NCBI GenBank assembly: GCA_963676655.2
Contig: CAXXKX010000003.1
Span: 930,001 to 994,000, forward strand
Source of the DNA: G963676655 sp963676655
Lineage (GTDB): Bacteria; Verrucomicrobiota; Lentisphaeria; Victivallales; Victivallaceae
Direction of reading: 5' to 3'
Length of the DNA: 64,000 bases
A model generated the notes under the pieces. That model made no database searches, was not told where the DNA came from, and was given only the letters and a program-made list of their open reading frames with translations. A program made the position numbers and the translations under genes. Below, in pieces: positions 53,501 through 63,335 of the stretch (position 1 is the first letter of the stretch; every line of letters starts with the position of its first letter).

Positions 53501-54349
53501 ATGCAGCTTTACGAATTTCCGATGGGAAACCGTATGAAGAAAAACTTCATGCACGGTTTAGTTGAAGTGTTAAAACCGATGAGAAAAACAGGTTGCTATA
53601 AAAGTTTGTTGTTTAAAGGATTTACATTGATTGAGCTTTTAATAGTTATTGCTATTATTGCAATTTTGGCATCAATTCTACTACCAACTCTGAATAAAGC
53701 CAGAGATAAAGCAAAGCAAATTACTTGTGCGAGCAATATCAAACAAATGGGGCAGGGATTGATGATTTATAGCATGGATCATAATGGATATATGATTCCA
53801 GCATTTAATTCAAACACTTCGAAAACCTGGTATAATACTTTGAATGACACACAAAATATTCCTATGAATTTTTCTAATTCAGCCAAGGTAATTACTCATT
53901 GCCCTGCAAGTAACAGAATATACTATCCATTTGACACTATCAATAATCGGAAGACTTACCACTACATCAATTATGGATTGAACTACAAGCTTCTGCCTTT
54001 TATAAATACTGGCAGCAACAGCGGTTATCGGAAAACCAATAGTTTAAAAATGCCAAGTTCAATTGTTTGGGGAGGAGATAGTCCCCCAACGGATGATTGG
54101 ACGTTATTGACTTCACAAACATATCATTATCACGAGAGATGTCATTATCTCTTATTAAGAACGATGAACTCATCCACTGGTTTGAGAGTTTCTCCAAATG
54201 ACAGTGGAGAAGATACAGATTATGATACGGCCGGCCGACACTCGTCTGGGGCCAATTTACTTTTTACCGATGGACATGTACAAAGAATTTCCCCTGGTAT
54301 TCATTGGCCTGGTGGTGGAATTTATGCACAAGCTGACTGTTCATGGTAA
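53501..54349 (+). CDS. prepilin-like protein, module C
   Basis: 282 residues with a very strong ribosome site (AGGAGGTG) that fixes ATG 53501. An unusually long basic leader of about 40 residues precedes the prepilin site KG/FTLIELLIVIAI (Gly at -1, Glu at +5). The helix and LLPTLNKARDKAKQITCASN follow. The C-terminal H...DGH motif is intact (HSSGANLLFTDGHVQRI). Two IS5 copies now separate it from the GH42-like gene, so read-through into that gene may be blocked. Confidence 0.9.
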   Translation: MQLYEFPMGNRMKKNFMHGLVEVLKPMRKTGCYKSLLFKGFTLIELLIVIAIIAILASILLPTLNKARDKAKQITCASNIKQMGQGLMIYSMDHNGYMIPAFNSNTSKTWYNTLNDTQNIPMNFSNSAKVITHCPASNRIYYPFDTINNRKTYHYINYGLNYKLLPFINTGSNSGYRKTNSLKMPSSIVWGGDSPPTDDWTLLTSQTYHYHERCHYLLLRTMNSSTGLRVSPNDSGEDTDYDTAGRHSSGANLLFTDGHVQRISPGIHWPGGGIYAQADCSW

Positions 54350-54382
54350 ATCATACATAATCTTGAATCAGTTAAGAATTGA

Positions 54383-55669
54383 GGTAACCTCTAAAAATAC
54401 GTTTTTTAAGCTTTGAAAATTAAAACTTGGAAATAGAGAATGAAATCAGTCAATCAAAATAAGCAATTAGTCTCTATTGCCGTCCCAAATGGCAATAGTT
54501 GGATGGCTTTTTCTGATGATTTTACTGATTTCGGTCCCATTTCTGACATATCCTCATACTTTTGCTTTCAAAGTACCAAAACGGTCCATGTTGAAAGCAA
54601 TATTTCGCAAGCCAATTTTTACTTTGGCTCTCGAAATTCCTATCGTTCTCATAATCAAAGTTCCGGCTTTTTGCGACTGAACGCCAAAGACATGTTCAAC
54701 TCTGGCGCGAACCTTAGCGCGAGTCTTATTTCCGCACTTTTCCCAGTTGGTCAGCTTGCGGTTCCGGCATCCCTTACGCTGCAGATGCTCGCGGTAGCCA
54801 AGCTTGCCAAGTTCGTTAAGCCGGGCTTCAGACCGGTAGGCCGAATCGGCATAAACATCACGACTGGAATTGCTCTCATCAAGCAGTTCGGCAAACACCT
54901 GGCTGTCATGAACAGAGGCGTCGGTGACGGCGTATTCACGAATGAATTTGTGCTTGACATCGATTTGTATATGGTTCTTATAGCCATAATGATTTTTACC
55001 GTTTTTCTTGATCCAACGGGCATCGGTGTCTTTTTGCCGCTGCTTGTTTTCGCTCCACTTTTCGGGAACTTCTCCGTCTTTGATTTGCTTGTTTTCCTCG
55101 CGGCTGTTGCGCTGCCTGGGCGCGGCAATAATCGAGGCATCAACAATCTGCCCTTTTTTCGCGGTAAAACCTTGTTCCCGCAAATAACGGTCGAACTGGG
55201 CAAAGACCTTTTTCTCAAGGCCAAGTTCCCCGAGTTGTTCGCGATACAACCAAACCGTCTTGGCGTCGGGAACGCGGTCGTCGAGCGCAAGTCCGAGAAA
55301 ACGCATGAAGCTCAAACGGTCCCTTACCTGATATTCAAGCGCGTCGTCGCTGAGGTTATACAGCGACTGCAAAATCAGCATTTTGAACATCAGAATCACG
55401 TCAAACGATTTTCGTCCGGCATTGCTCTTGCGATTCTTTTCCCGAATCTTTTCGAGGTCACTGCGGAAAGCATTCCACGGAATGACTTCATTAAGTTTAG
55501 TCAGCGGGTCGCCACATTGATCAAGTTGTTCCAGGCGAAAATCTATGTCGAAAAATCCATTGAGCATCATAAATCCCTTATCAAATTGCTGAGGTTTTCA
55601 AAAATACAGCAAATAATATATATCACATCGGACCAATTACAGGTCATGAACTAATTTTTAGAGGAACCC
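54383..55669 (-). mobile_element. IS5-family insertion sequence, copy 1, 1287 bp
   Basis: Left end GGTAACCTCTAAAAATA and right end (inward) GGGTTCCTCTAAAAATT are imperfect inverted repeats. The 4-bp target duplication TTGA flanks it (54379-54382 and 55670-55673). It carries one intact transposase gene and appears identical in sequence to copy 2, in the same orientation, with only 16 bases between them. Confidence 0.92.
54554..55570 (-). CDS. IS5-family transposase (copy 1)
   Basis: 338 residues, intact. The N-terminal DUF772 domain (GRKSFDVILMFKMLILQSLY; VRDRLSFMRFLGLALDDRVP) carries the helix-rich DNA-binding part. The DDE domain follows: first Asp in KKGQIVDASIIAAPRQRN, second Asp in RDVYADSAYRS, Glu in ARVEHVFG. 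No lesion is seen, so the protein is probably active in cis and trans. Orientation is opposite to the flanking pseudopilin and GH42-like genes. Confidence 0.93.
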   Translation of the reverse strand: MMLNGFFDIDFRLEQLDQCGDPLTKLNEVIPWNAFRSDLEKIREKNRKSNAGRKSFDVILMFKMLILQSLYNLSDDALEYQVRDRLSFMRFLGLALDDRVPDAKTVWLYREQLGELGLEKKVFAQFDRYLREQGFTAKKGQIVDASIIAAPRQRNSREENKQIKDGEVPEKWSENKQRQKDTDARWIKKNGKNHYGYKNHIQIDVKHKFIREYAVTDASVHDSQVFAELLDESNSSRDVYADSAYRSEARLNELGKLGYREHLQRKGCRNRKLTNWEKCGNKTRAKVRARVEHVFGVQSQKAGTLIMRTIGISRAKVKIGLRNIAFNMDRFGTLKAKV

Positions 55670-55685
55670 TTGAATTAAAACTTAA

Positions 55686-56972
55686 GGTAACCTCTAAAAA
55701 TACGTTTTTTAAGCTTTGAAAATTAAAACTTGGAAATAGAGAATGAAATCAGTCAATCAAAATAAGCAATTAGTCTCTATTGCCGTCCCAAATGGCAATA
55801 GTTGGATGGCTTTTTCTGATGATTTTACTGATTTCGGTCCCATTTCTGACATATCCTCATACTTTTGCTTTCAAAGTACCAAAACGGTCCATGTTGAAAG
55901 CAATATTTCGCAAGCCAATTTTTACTTTGGCTCTCGAAATTCCTATCGTTCTCATAATCAAAGTTCCGGCTTTTTGCGACTGAACGCCAAAGACATGTTC
56001 AACTCTGGCGCGAACCTTAGCGCGAGTCTTATTTCCGCACTTTTCCCAGTTGGTCAGCTTGCGGTTCCGGCATCCCTTACGCTGCAGATGCTCGCGGTAG
56101 CCAAGCTTGCCAAGTTCGTTAAGCCGGGCTTCAGACCGGTAGGCCGAATCGGCATAAACATCACGACTGGAATTGCTCTCATCAAGCAGTTCGGCAAACA
56201 CCTGGCTGTCATGAACAGAGGCGTCGGTGACGGCGTATTCACGAATGAATTTGTGCTTGACATCGATTTGTATATGGTTCTTATAGCCATAATGATTTTT
56301 ACCGTTTTTCTTGATCCAACGGGCATCGGTGTCTTTTTGCCGCTGCTTGTTTTCGCTCCACTTTTCGGGAACTTCTCCGTCTTTGATTTGCTTGTTTTCC
56401 TCGCGGCTGTTGCGCTGCCTGGGCGCGGCAATAATCGAGGCATCAACAATCTGCCCTTTTTTCGCGGTAAAACCTTGTTCCCGCAAATAACGGTCGAACT
56501 GGGCAAAGACCTTTTTCTCAAGGCCAAGTTCCCCGAGTTGTTCGCGATACAACCAAACCGTCTTGGCGTCGGGAACGCGGTCGTCGAGCGCAAGTCCGAG
56601 AAAACGCATGAAGCTCAAACGGTCCCTTACCTGATATTCAAGCGCGTCGTCGCTGAGGTTATACAGCGACTGCAAAATCAGCATTTTGAACATCAGAATC
56701 ACGTCAAACGATTTTCGTCCGGCATTGCTCTTGCGATTCTTTTCCCGAATCTTTTCGAGGTCACTGCGGAAAGCATTCCACGGAATGACTTCATTAAGTT
56801 TAGTCAGCGGGTCGCCACATTGATCAAGTTGTTCCAGGCGAAAATCTATGTCGAAAAATCCATTGAGCATCATAAATCCCTTATCAAATTGCTGAGGTTT
56901 TCAAAAATACAGCAAATAATATATATCACATCGGACCAATTACAGGTCATGAACTAATTTTTAGAGGAACCC
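55686..56972 (-). mobile_element. IS5-family insertion sequence, copy 2, 1287 bp
   Basis: Same ends and length as copy 1, but its own 4-bp target duplication TTAA (55682-55685 and 56973-56976). The different duplications show two separate insertions rather than a tandem duplication of one element. Confidence 0.92.
55857..56873 (-). CDS. IS5-family transposase (copy 2)
   Basis: The 338-residue protein is identical to that of copy 1, with all three catalytic acids in place. Lack of any difference implies a very recent insertion. Confidence 0.93.
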   Translation of the reverse strand: MMLNGFFDIDFRLEQLDQCGDPLTKLNEVIPWNAFRSDLEKIREKNRKSNAGRKSFDVILMFKMLILQSLYNLSDDALEYQVRDRLSFMRFLGLALDDRVPDAKTVWLYREQLGELGLEKKVFAQFDRYLREQGFTAKKGQIVDASIIAAPRQRNSREENKQIKDGEVPEKWSENKQRQKDTDARWIKKNGKNHYGYKNHIQIDVKHKFIREYAVTDASVHDSQVFAELLDESNSSRDVYADSAYRSEARLNELGKLGYREHLQRKGCRNRKLTNWEKCGNKTRAKVRARVEHVFGVQSQKAGTLIMRTIGISRAKVKIGLRNIAFNMDRFGTLKAKV

Positions 56973-57054
56973 TTAAGGTTAAACTATTATACCTTGTTGA
57001 GTTAATTATATTAAGGTTACCACACACTCAGGATAATATGAAGGATTGTCAAGT

Positions 57055-60000
57055 ATGAAATTATATGTTATAGTATGTTTTATGTTACTACATGTCATTG
57101 TAATGGCTAATGAAAAAATCATTCTGGATAGCCATTTTGATCAGCCAGGACAATCCTGGAAGCAAAACGGATGGATTTTGACTAATGCAAGGAATTCAAC
57201 TGGTCCAAAGATAATTAAAGACACAACTGTTGAGCCCCCGGTAATGGCATTGATTCCAACCACAAAAGTATTCAGCAAAATTTCTAACTCACCTCAGACT
57301 ATTGATTACAAATTCACGAACTCCATTAATGATGTTTCCACAGGGACTTTAAATCTAACAATAAAAGTGCGTTATGATAGAGAAGACAAAACCGCAGGAA
57401 ACAAATTGGCTATTGCGATAGGGCCTAAGGGAAATAAAAGTATCGACTGGAACAACAGTTATGTTTTAGAAATGCCTCAAGGTCAGAAAGCATGGTTCCG
57501 TCTTGGCAGTGGCAAAATATTGGCTCAAAGTTCTGTACCCGTTAACTATTCAACTGAAAAATATGAAGAAATCACGCTACTCCGTTCTCCAGATGGGATT
57601 TGGACTTTCAAAAAGGATAATGAAATTCTGATAAAAACTACTCCGAACACATTGATAAAGAATTTTGATATGGTACGGCTGTTTTGGCGATACTACGGCG
57701 AAAAACAAATTCAATTTGTACGGGATTTAAAAATTACTTTTTCCGGGACCCTTTGTCTACCGTCTGAAGTAGGTCGAAAGCCCCAATTTACATTAAATAC
57801 AAACTTGGATGTATACCGCAATGGTCCAGTAAAAATAACAGCTCGTTTTTACAATTGGGAAAAGAAAATTGTAAAACTTGTTATCAGTGAAAAACAAGCT
57901 TTTCCTGAAAGTAAGATGGAAAATGAATTATTCAGCGGCACAGTTCCAGTAACGCCCAATTCCATACGCCTTTTGGATGATTTCAATGATCCATCGTTGC
58001 CGGGAATTCCTGAGATGCATCTTGGCTCGGTCTATCCTTCATTAAAAAGACCTGTTTGGGAAGTTGGTAATCGCAGGTACCAGTCAGTGCTACTTTCCAA
58101 TACGGCTAATGATGATGGCCCTAAATATAGTGGTGGCGGCGCAATTCGAATGCGCTACCTTGGTGGGGCAGGCGCTAAAGCGCTTCGTAACCTCAAGGCT
58201 TCTGTTCGCGTTGATGCCAATAGGGATTACTTGAGTGTTTATCTCTATGGCTCCGGAATGGCGTCCAAACAACAAGTTAAGTTGATTTTACAAGGTAAAT
58301 CCAAATTAGGTAAGGAATACCTCTACAGCAATTTTGATTTAATTCCTAAACAAGGTAAGCATCAAGGATATATATCCACCAGAGTGCTTGAGGGAATCAT
58401 GGAAGACGCGATAAAATTAGACTTTAAAGGTTGGAAAAAATTCTCTATTCCACTTAGGGCATTTATTCCATTTCCTGAGGAAACTTCGCCATCTGCGATA
58501 AGCCCTAAATTATTACTGTCAGAAATTACCGGATTTGGATTCCTCTTTCAAGGTCAGGGTGATTACTATGCTGATGAAATAACGATAAGAGATAAATCTG
58601 AACTTGAAATCAAAGTCCCGGAAAAAATCTTGGAATGGGAAATATGTGGAGAAAAGCCCGGAAAGTATAAGATTTATGCAAATGCGGATAATATAAAAAC
58701 TTCCAATGACATCGCGTTATGCGGCCCGCGCGGGAAAGATGTTGACGCAAAAATAATTCGTGGACCTTATGGAATGATCTTTAGTATTAACGGAAAATCA
58801 ATTGCACCGGTATTTCATACTGGCGATATACATTGTGTCAAAGCAGCAGTACCCAAATATGCTTCCGGTGGAATCAATATCGAGTGTTTTGACTTGGCGC
58901 AGGTAACTGCTGACCGAGATTGGCTGGGTGAACATGACTTCAATAATTTCAGACGTCTGGATGAATATTTAAGACGAATATTCAGGGCGAATCCCAGGGC
59001 TTTCGTCATGTTTAGACTACAGCTACTTCCCCCGAAATGGTGGTTGGACTCCAATCCGGGAGAGCGGGTGGCCTCCGCAAAAGGTCCGTGGTTATCAGGA
59101 ACCGCACGAACTGACCAATACGGACCATCCTTAGCGTCTGAAAAATATCAGGAGTTCGCCAAGCGTTATTTGGCGGCATTAGTGAAACATATTCGAGCAG
59201 GGCGGTTTGGTGATCGGATTATTGGTTATTGGGTAATGCTGGGACACAGCGGAGAAAGTTGGCATCATGCAATGAATACGTCGTCTCCATTACCGGGACG
59301 TTATCCGGAAATGATTGATTACAGTGATGCCATGAAAGCAGCGTTCAAAAAGTTTCTCAAGCAAAAATACGGAGACAATGTAACCAGGCTGCGTCATGCA
59401 TGGCGAGACTCTGAAATAACTTTTGAAACAGCCGAAATCCCTTCAGAAAAAGCCAGGAAAAAATCAGGAACAGTTTTTGGTATTTTCAGAAAACCGACAG
59501 CAGATTCTCGGATTATTGATTATGATGAATGCCATAATCAGGTGGTCGTTAATTTGATACAGGCGTTCACCCATACTGTTAAAAAGGAATCGGACCATAA
59601 GAATATCGTTGGGGTAATGGCCGCATATAATTGTGCTGGCTTAAGTGATGTCGAAGGAGGGCATGCAAACTTCGCAGATTTAATGCGCTTGCCGGAGCTT
59701 GATTTTATATCTTCGACTTTCAGTTATTTCAGTTTATATCCTGGAGGGGCATCAGTTCCAAGGCATTCTGTCACCTCAGTGAACCTGCATAATAAACTTT
59801 TTGTTAGTGAGATTGATCATACGATTAATTTGAGATTCCTTAAAATCCCGGTTCCTCACGAAGGTGCTTCAATATTATGCGAGGAACTCATAAAGCGTGA
59901 TATGGTGCAATCTTTTGTGCAAGGAGCCGGAGTTGAGTTGTACGACATTTCCAAGCGCGACGGAGCATACACAGCTCCGAACATACTTAATAAAATCATA

Positions 60001-60999
60001 AAAATAAGAGACCTTGAACAACGTGAAATCGATAATAATTGTCAGGCAAAGAAAACGCATACAATAGATGGTTTAGCTGTTATTTGGGACAATCGCCTTA
60101 ATTATTATACTGCTAAAGCTTCTGCCACTTCGCAGATGACGTCATGGGGACCTTGCAGAGAAATGGTTTGTGAAATTCCATTTACAGGTTGCAAAGTGGA
60201 TTATTATGATCCTGACGACTTGGAAATAATGCCTGATTATCCCGTAATTCTATTTTATATGAATATGCCGCTAACAGATAATCAGATAGACATTATTAAA
60301 AAACGCTTCGAAGGAGACAATCATACTTTGATTTGGATTTATCCTCCGGGAGTAATCAGTGAAAATGGTATTAACCTCGAACGGGCTTTTGAATTGACTG
60401 GCATACCGGTTAAATATGCCGGAATATATTCGCAGACCTGCAGGATCGTTAATTTTGATGATTCATTTACTAAAAGTTTACTGAATGCAGAACCACGCTC
60501 GCCTGAATTAGGTCAGCATATGCCATACTGGCCAAACTGTCTTAACCGGAAAGGAAAGGACATCCTGTTTGCCAGTATTGGAGAATTTCATGGGAAAGCT
60601 CCTGAAGTACCATTGTTTACTCCCCTAAAAAGAAATGATGTAAAAGTGTTGGCAGTGCTTCAAGAAAATGACGAACCAGCAATCGCTTTGCGTCGTTATA
60701 AAAACTGGACATCTGTGTATTCTGCGGTCAATTATCTGCCAGCCGAGTTTTTGCGTGAAATTTGTCGGGACGCTGGGGTCACTATCTACGATAGTAAGTT
60801 TGATGCTTTATGGGTGAATGACCGCTGGCTGGGAGTACACATCGGACAACGCGGGGGAAAAAGGACATTTCATGTCCCGAAAGGAATAACCAGAGTTAAG
60901 GAAGTTTTCAGTGGCAAGAAGACTAAGGTAACAAACGGTACATTCAAAACTGATTTGACACCGTTGACAACCTACTTATGGGAACTTGAAAAGCAATAA
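57055..60999 (+). CDS. large secreted GH42-like glycosidase
   Basis: 1314 residues from ATG 57055 (GAAGGA upstream). A signal peptide (YVIVCFMLLHVIVMA) is followed by a LamG/concanavalin-like domain (about 25-230) and a second carbohydrate-binding-like domain (about 305-510). A TIM barrel at about 570-960 follows, with the candidate acid/base Glu in GHSGESWH (near 734) and nucleophile Glu in LFVSEIDH (near 919), as in GH42 beta-galactosidases. A trimerisation-like flavodoxin-fold domain (about 1010-1200: YPVILFYMNMPLTD) and a C-terminal beta domain complete it. Specificity is unknown. It follows the two IS5 copies and belongs with the GntR and pseudopilin genes. Confidence 0.75.
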   Translation: MKLYVIVCFMLLHVIVMANEKIILDSHFDQPGQSWKQNGWILTNARNSTGPKIIKDTTVEPPVMALIPTTKVFSKISNSPQTIDYKFTNSINDVSTGTLNLTIKVRYDREDKTAGNKLAIAIGPKGNKSIDWNNSYVLEMPQGQKAWFRLGSGKILAQSSVPVNYSTEKYEEITLLRSPDGIWTFKKDNEILIKTTPNTLIKNFDMVRLFWRYYGEKQIQFVRDLKITFSGTLCLPSEVGRKPQFTLNTNLDVYRNGPVKITARFYNWEKKIVKLVISEKQAFPESKMENELFSGTVPVTPNSIRLLDDFNDPSLPGIPEMHLGSVYPSLKRPVWEVGNRRYQSVLLSNTANDDGPKYSGGGAIRMRYLGGAGAKALRNLKASVRVDANRDYLSVYLYGSGMASKQQVKLILQGKSKLGKEYLYSNFDLIPKQGKHQGYISTRVLEGIMEDAIKLDFKGWKKFSIPLRAFIPFPEETSPSAISPKLLLSEITGFGFLFQGQGDYYADEITIRDKSELEIKVPEKILEWEICGEKPGKYKIYANADNIKTSNDIALCGPRGKDVDAKIIRGPYGMIFSINGKSIAPVFHTGDIHCVKAAVPKYASGGINIECFDLAQVTADRDWLGEHDFNNFRRLDEYLRRIFRANPRAFVMFRLQLLPPKWWLDSNPGERVASAKGPWLSGTARTDQYGPSLASEKYQEFAKRYLAALVKHIRAGRFGDRIIGYWVMLGHSGESWHHAMNTSSPLPGRYPEMIDYSDAMKAAFKKFLKQKYGDNVTRLRHAWRDSEITFETAEIPSEKARKKSGTVFGIFRKPTADSRIIDYDECHNQVVVNLIQAFTHTVKKESDHKNIVGVMAAYNCAGLSDVEGGHANFADLMRLPELDFISSTFSYFSLYPGGASVPRHSVTSVNLHNKLFVSEIDHTINLRFLKIPVPHEGASILCEELIKRDMVQSFVQGAGVELYDISKRDGAYTAPNILNKIIKIRDLEQREIDNNCQAKKTHTIDGLAVIWDNRLNYYTAKASATSQMTSWGPCREMVCEIPFTGCKVDYYDPDDLEIMPDYPVILFYMNMPLTDNQIDIIKKRFEGDNHTLIWIYPPGVISENGINLERAFELTGIPVKYAGIYSQTCRIVNFDDSFTKSLLNAEPRSPELGQHMPYWPNCLNRKGKDILFASIGEFHGKAPEVPLFTPLKRNDVKVLAVLQENDEPAIALRRYKNWTSVYSAVNYLPAEFLREICRDAGVTIYDSKFDALWVNDRWLGVHIGQRGGKRTFHVPKGITRVKEVFSGKKTKVTNGTFKTDLTPLTTYLWELEKQ

Positions 61000-61301
61000 T
61001 GGTAACCATTCTCTCCTAAAAAACTTCTTTTTATTACCCATCAATCCCAATTGGGCTTGTCTATACAACATGTCAGCCCTCATAGACTGTCCGGATGCCA
61101 TCCAAAAGTTACAGATGAAACCCGGGACAAACTTGAGGCTTGTGCGAAAAGATGAATCAACAAAATAGAAATTGAAAGTAGATTTGGACAAGCAATATGG
61201 CGCTTCACTATCGGAACTATCTAATTTGATAACATCGAATTGAAAAAGTCAAATTAAAAAAAGCTTGACAAATAAAAGCAATCAACAAAAAAAGGTACAA
61301 T

Positions 61302-63335
61302 ATGTTTATTGATCAGAGATCACAGAATGCACGCCGCCAAGAGTGGTTTGCGAAAATCCGTGAAAATATCGGAATTTTTTTCAATCCGGACGGCTCCGGC
61401 GTCATTCCGCAAATGGACCCGCCCTGGCGCGAACCGTTGTGGATACTGTCGGCATTTTACACTGGGGAACAGAAGCATATCGACCTGGCCAATCGAGTGC
61501 TGGCCCGCTATAACTCCGGTCCGAAGGTAAACTACAAGAAACTTAGAGAACATTCAGGAAGAGAATTCGGCATTTTTCAAAGCAATATTATCGCGGCGCT
61601 CTATCACGCGTTCAGACACCTGATGACGCCGGGCGCAGTTGAAGTGGCCCGATGGCATTGCAACGCCCTCTTTAAAACATTCAACGGCTCGGCCCAGCCG
61701 GATTACAAATTCCACGGCGCTAACGACAATATGCCGATGATGGCCACTTACGGCCTGATTCTCGGCGGCGAAGCCATGGGCGACACTCAAGCGGTCAAAC
61801 ACGGCATCTGGAACCTTAATCAGTTGCGAAGGCACTTTTCCCGCTATGCTTGGCTGAGCGAATACAATTCCTCGACTTACACCCCGATTACCCTGTGCGG
61901 CGCGGCACGGATCGCCTCACACGCGAAATCGGCGGAGGCGCGTAAACTGGCGCTCGACATCGAACACCGTATCTGGGCCGAACTGCTCTTGCACTTTCAC
62001 CCCGAAGTTAAGATGCAGGCCGGACCGCATTGCCGGGCCTACTGCATCGACAACGCCAACCACACCCATTCGCTCGAAGTCATCTACTGGCTGGTTTTCG
62101 GCGAGGAAATTTCCGGCCGTAATCCGATCAAATCGTATTACGAACATGACGGCAAAGAAGTGGTCCATTTTTGCGGCAACTGCGTACAGAACATCGCTTC
62201 CTACACTGAGATGTTTGATTTTGAATTGCATGTGCCCAGGGAACTTGCTTCTTTGGCGATAAACAAAACCTATCCGGTCCGTCACGCTGGCCGCAGTGAG
62301 ATGATGTCTCATTTCAGAGGATGCGGCGGCACGGTCCATACTAAAACCTATATGGAAAAGGATTTTTCGCTCGGAACCTCGACCATTCCGCTCTGCGGCG
62401 GCGAACAAACCAATCAGCTATTCGTCAACTACAAACGCAATCCGGAAGTCAAGACTTTCCGCGATTCAGCCACCGTGCTATATAAATATTTGACCGATGC
62501 CACGATTATCGGCGAACATGAAACATCGACCGACGGCAATTTTACTGGCGAAATGTTCCAGAAAAATCAGGGCTGGGTCTATACCATGCAGAAGGACAAC
62601 GTCGGGCTTATGACCTGTATTCCCAATCTGGTCAATGCGCCGCTTAACACCGATACCTTGAAACTGTGCATTCTGTTTGCCGGACATTACGGCTCGGTCA
62701 CCCGGGTTATCGCCAACGGCAAAGATTTAACGGAGGAACAGGAAGTATGCCCGGTATCGGTTGAGACCGGACAAGTCTACATCCATATCGTGCCGTTGCT
62801 GCCGACCAATCTGCCGCGCAAAGTCGCGATCCGGTTCGGCCGCCAGAATGCTTTCGATGTTCTCGAATTGATTAACTATGAGGGTGAAAAACGCGAATTT
62901 ACGGAAATTGAGCTATCACATGTCCTGAATGGTTACGTGATGACGGTGGAATCAAAATCAAAATACGCTTCACTGGAAGAGTTTCATGCGGAAAAATCCG
63001 ATTTCCGTTTAACCGATTATCTGTTCTCAAAACACCGCTTCCTGCAATTTTTCCGTGATGACGTTGACTTTGAACTGGTTTACACGCCTGACCCGTTTGG
63101 GATTCAAACCGAAAGCATCAATGGCCGCCCGGTAGAGCGTCCGATGTATGAAAGCAATCAGATCGATGTGGATTCATTGCCGTTCATGACTCGAAACGTG
63201 GAACGTAATTTTCCGTTTTTCCCGTGGCAAACCAAAGAATGCGTCTCGTTTGAAAATTCCTGGCTGATCGGTTCCCGCGGACTCCACGGTGAATATTACG
63301 AAAACCGTCTCGAAAGCCTAAAAGATGATATTTAA
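61302..63335 (+). CDS. uncharacterised 677-residue protein, possible (alpha/alpha)n-barrel enzyme
   Basis: No signal peptide. The first ~300 residues are helical with repeated aromatic and His/Asn-rich stretches (WREPLWILSAFYTGEQKHID; YKFHGANDNMPMMATYGLIL; WLSEYNSSTYTPITLCGAAR; HCRAYCIDNANHTHSLEVIY). This is reminiscent of helical-barrel lyases or glycosidases. The remainder looks beta-rich. I cannot name the family. The ribosome site AAAAAGGTAC is present; the 302-base gap before it holds nothing else. Its end overlaps a GH38 fragment by 11 bases, so it was probably part of a glycan operon. Base composition looks more GC-rich than that of the GH42-like gene. Confidence 0.6.
   Translation: MFIDQRSQNARRQEWFAKIRENIGIFFNPDGSGVIPQMDPPWREPLWILSAFYTGEQKHIDLANRVLARYNSGPKVNYKKLREHSGREFGIFQSNIIAALYHAFRHLMTPGAVEVARWHCNALFKTFNGSAQPDYKFHGANDNMPMMATYGLILGGEAMGDTQAVKHGIWNLNQLRRHFSRYAWLSEYNSSTYTPITLCGAARIASHAKSAEARKLALDIEHRIWAELLLHFHPEVKMQAGPHCRAYCIDNANHTHSLEVIYWLVFGEEISGRNPIKSYYEHDGKEVVHFCGNCVQNIASYTEMFDFELHVPRELASLAINKTYPVRHAGRSEMMSHFRGCGGTVHTKTYMEKDFSLGTSTIPLCGGEQTNQLFVNYKRNPEVKTFRDSATVLYKYLTDATIIGEHETSTDGNFTGEMFQKNQGWVYTMQKDNVGLMTCIPNLVNAPLNTDTLKLCILFAGHYGSVTRVIANGKDLTEEQEVCPVSVETGQVYIHIVPLLPTNLPRKVAIRFGRQNAFDVLELINYEGEKREFTEIELSHVLNGYVMTVESKSKYASLEEFHAEKSDFRLTDYLFSKHRFLQFFRDDVDFELVYTPDPFGIQTESINGRPVERPMYESNQIDVDSLPFMTRNVERNFPFFPWQTKECVSFENSWLIGSRGLHGEYYENRLESLKDDI

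Noticed and set aside
54440..56957. Two identical 404-residue plus-strand frames
   Set aside because: They are antisense shadows of the two IS5 transposase genes.
54379..56976. Composite transposon made by the two IS5 copies
   Set aside because: Only 16 bases lie between them and each has its own target duplication, so no cargo is carried.
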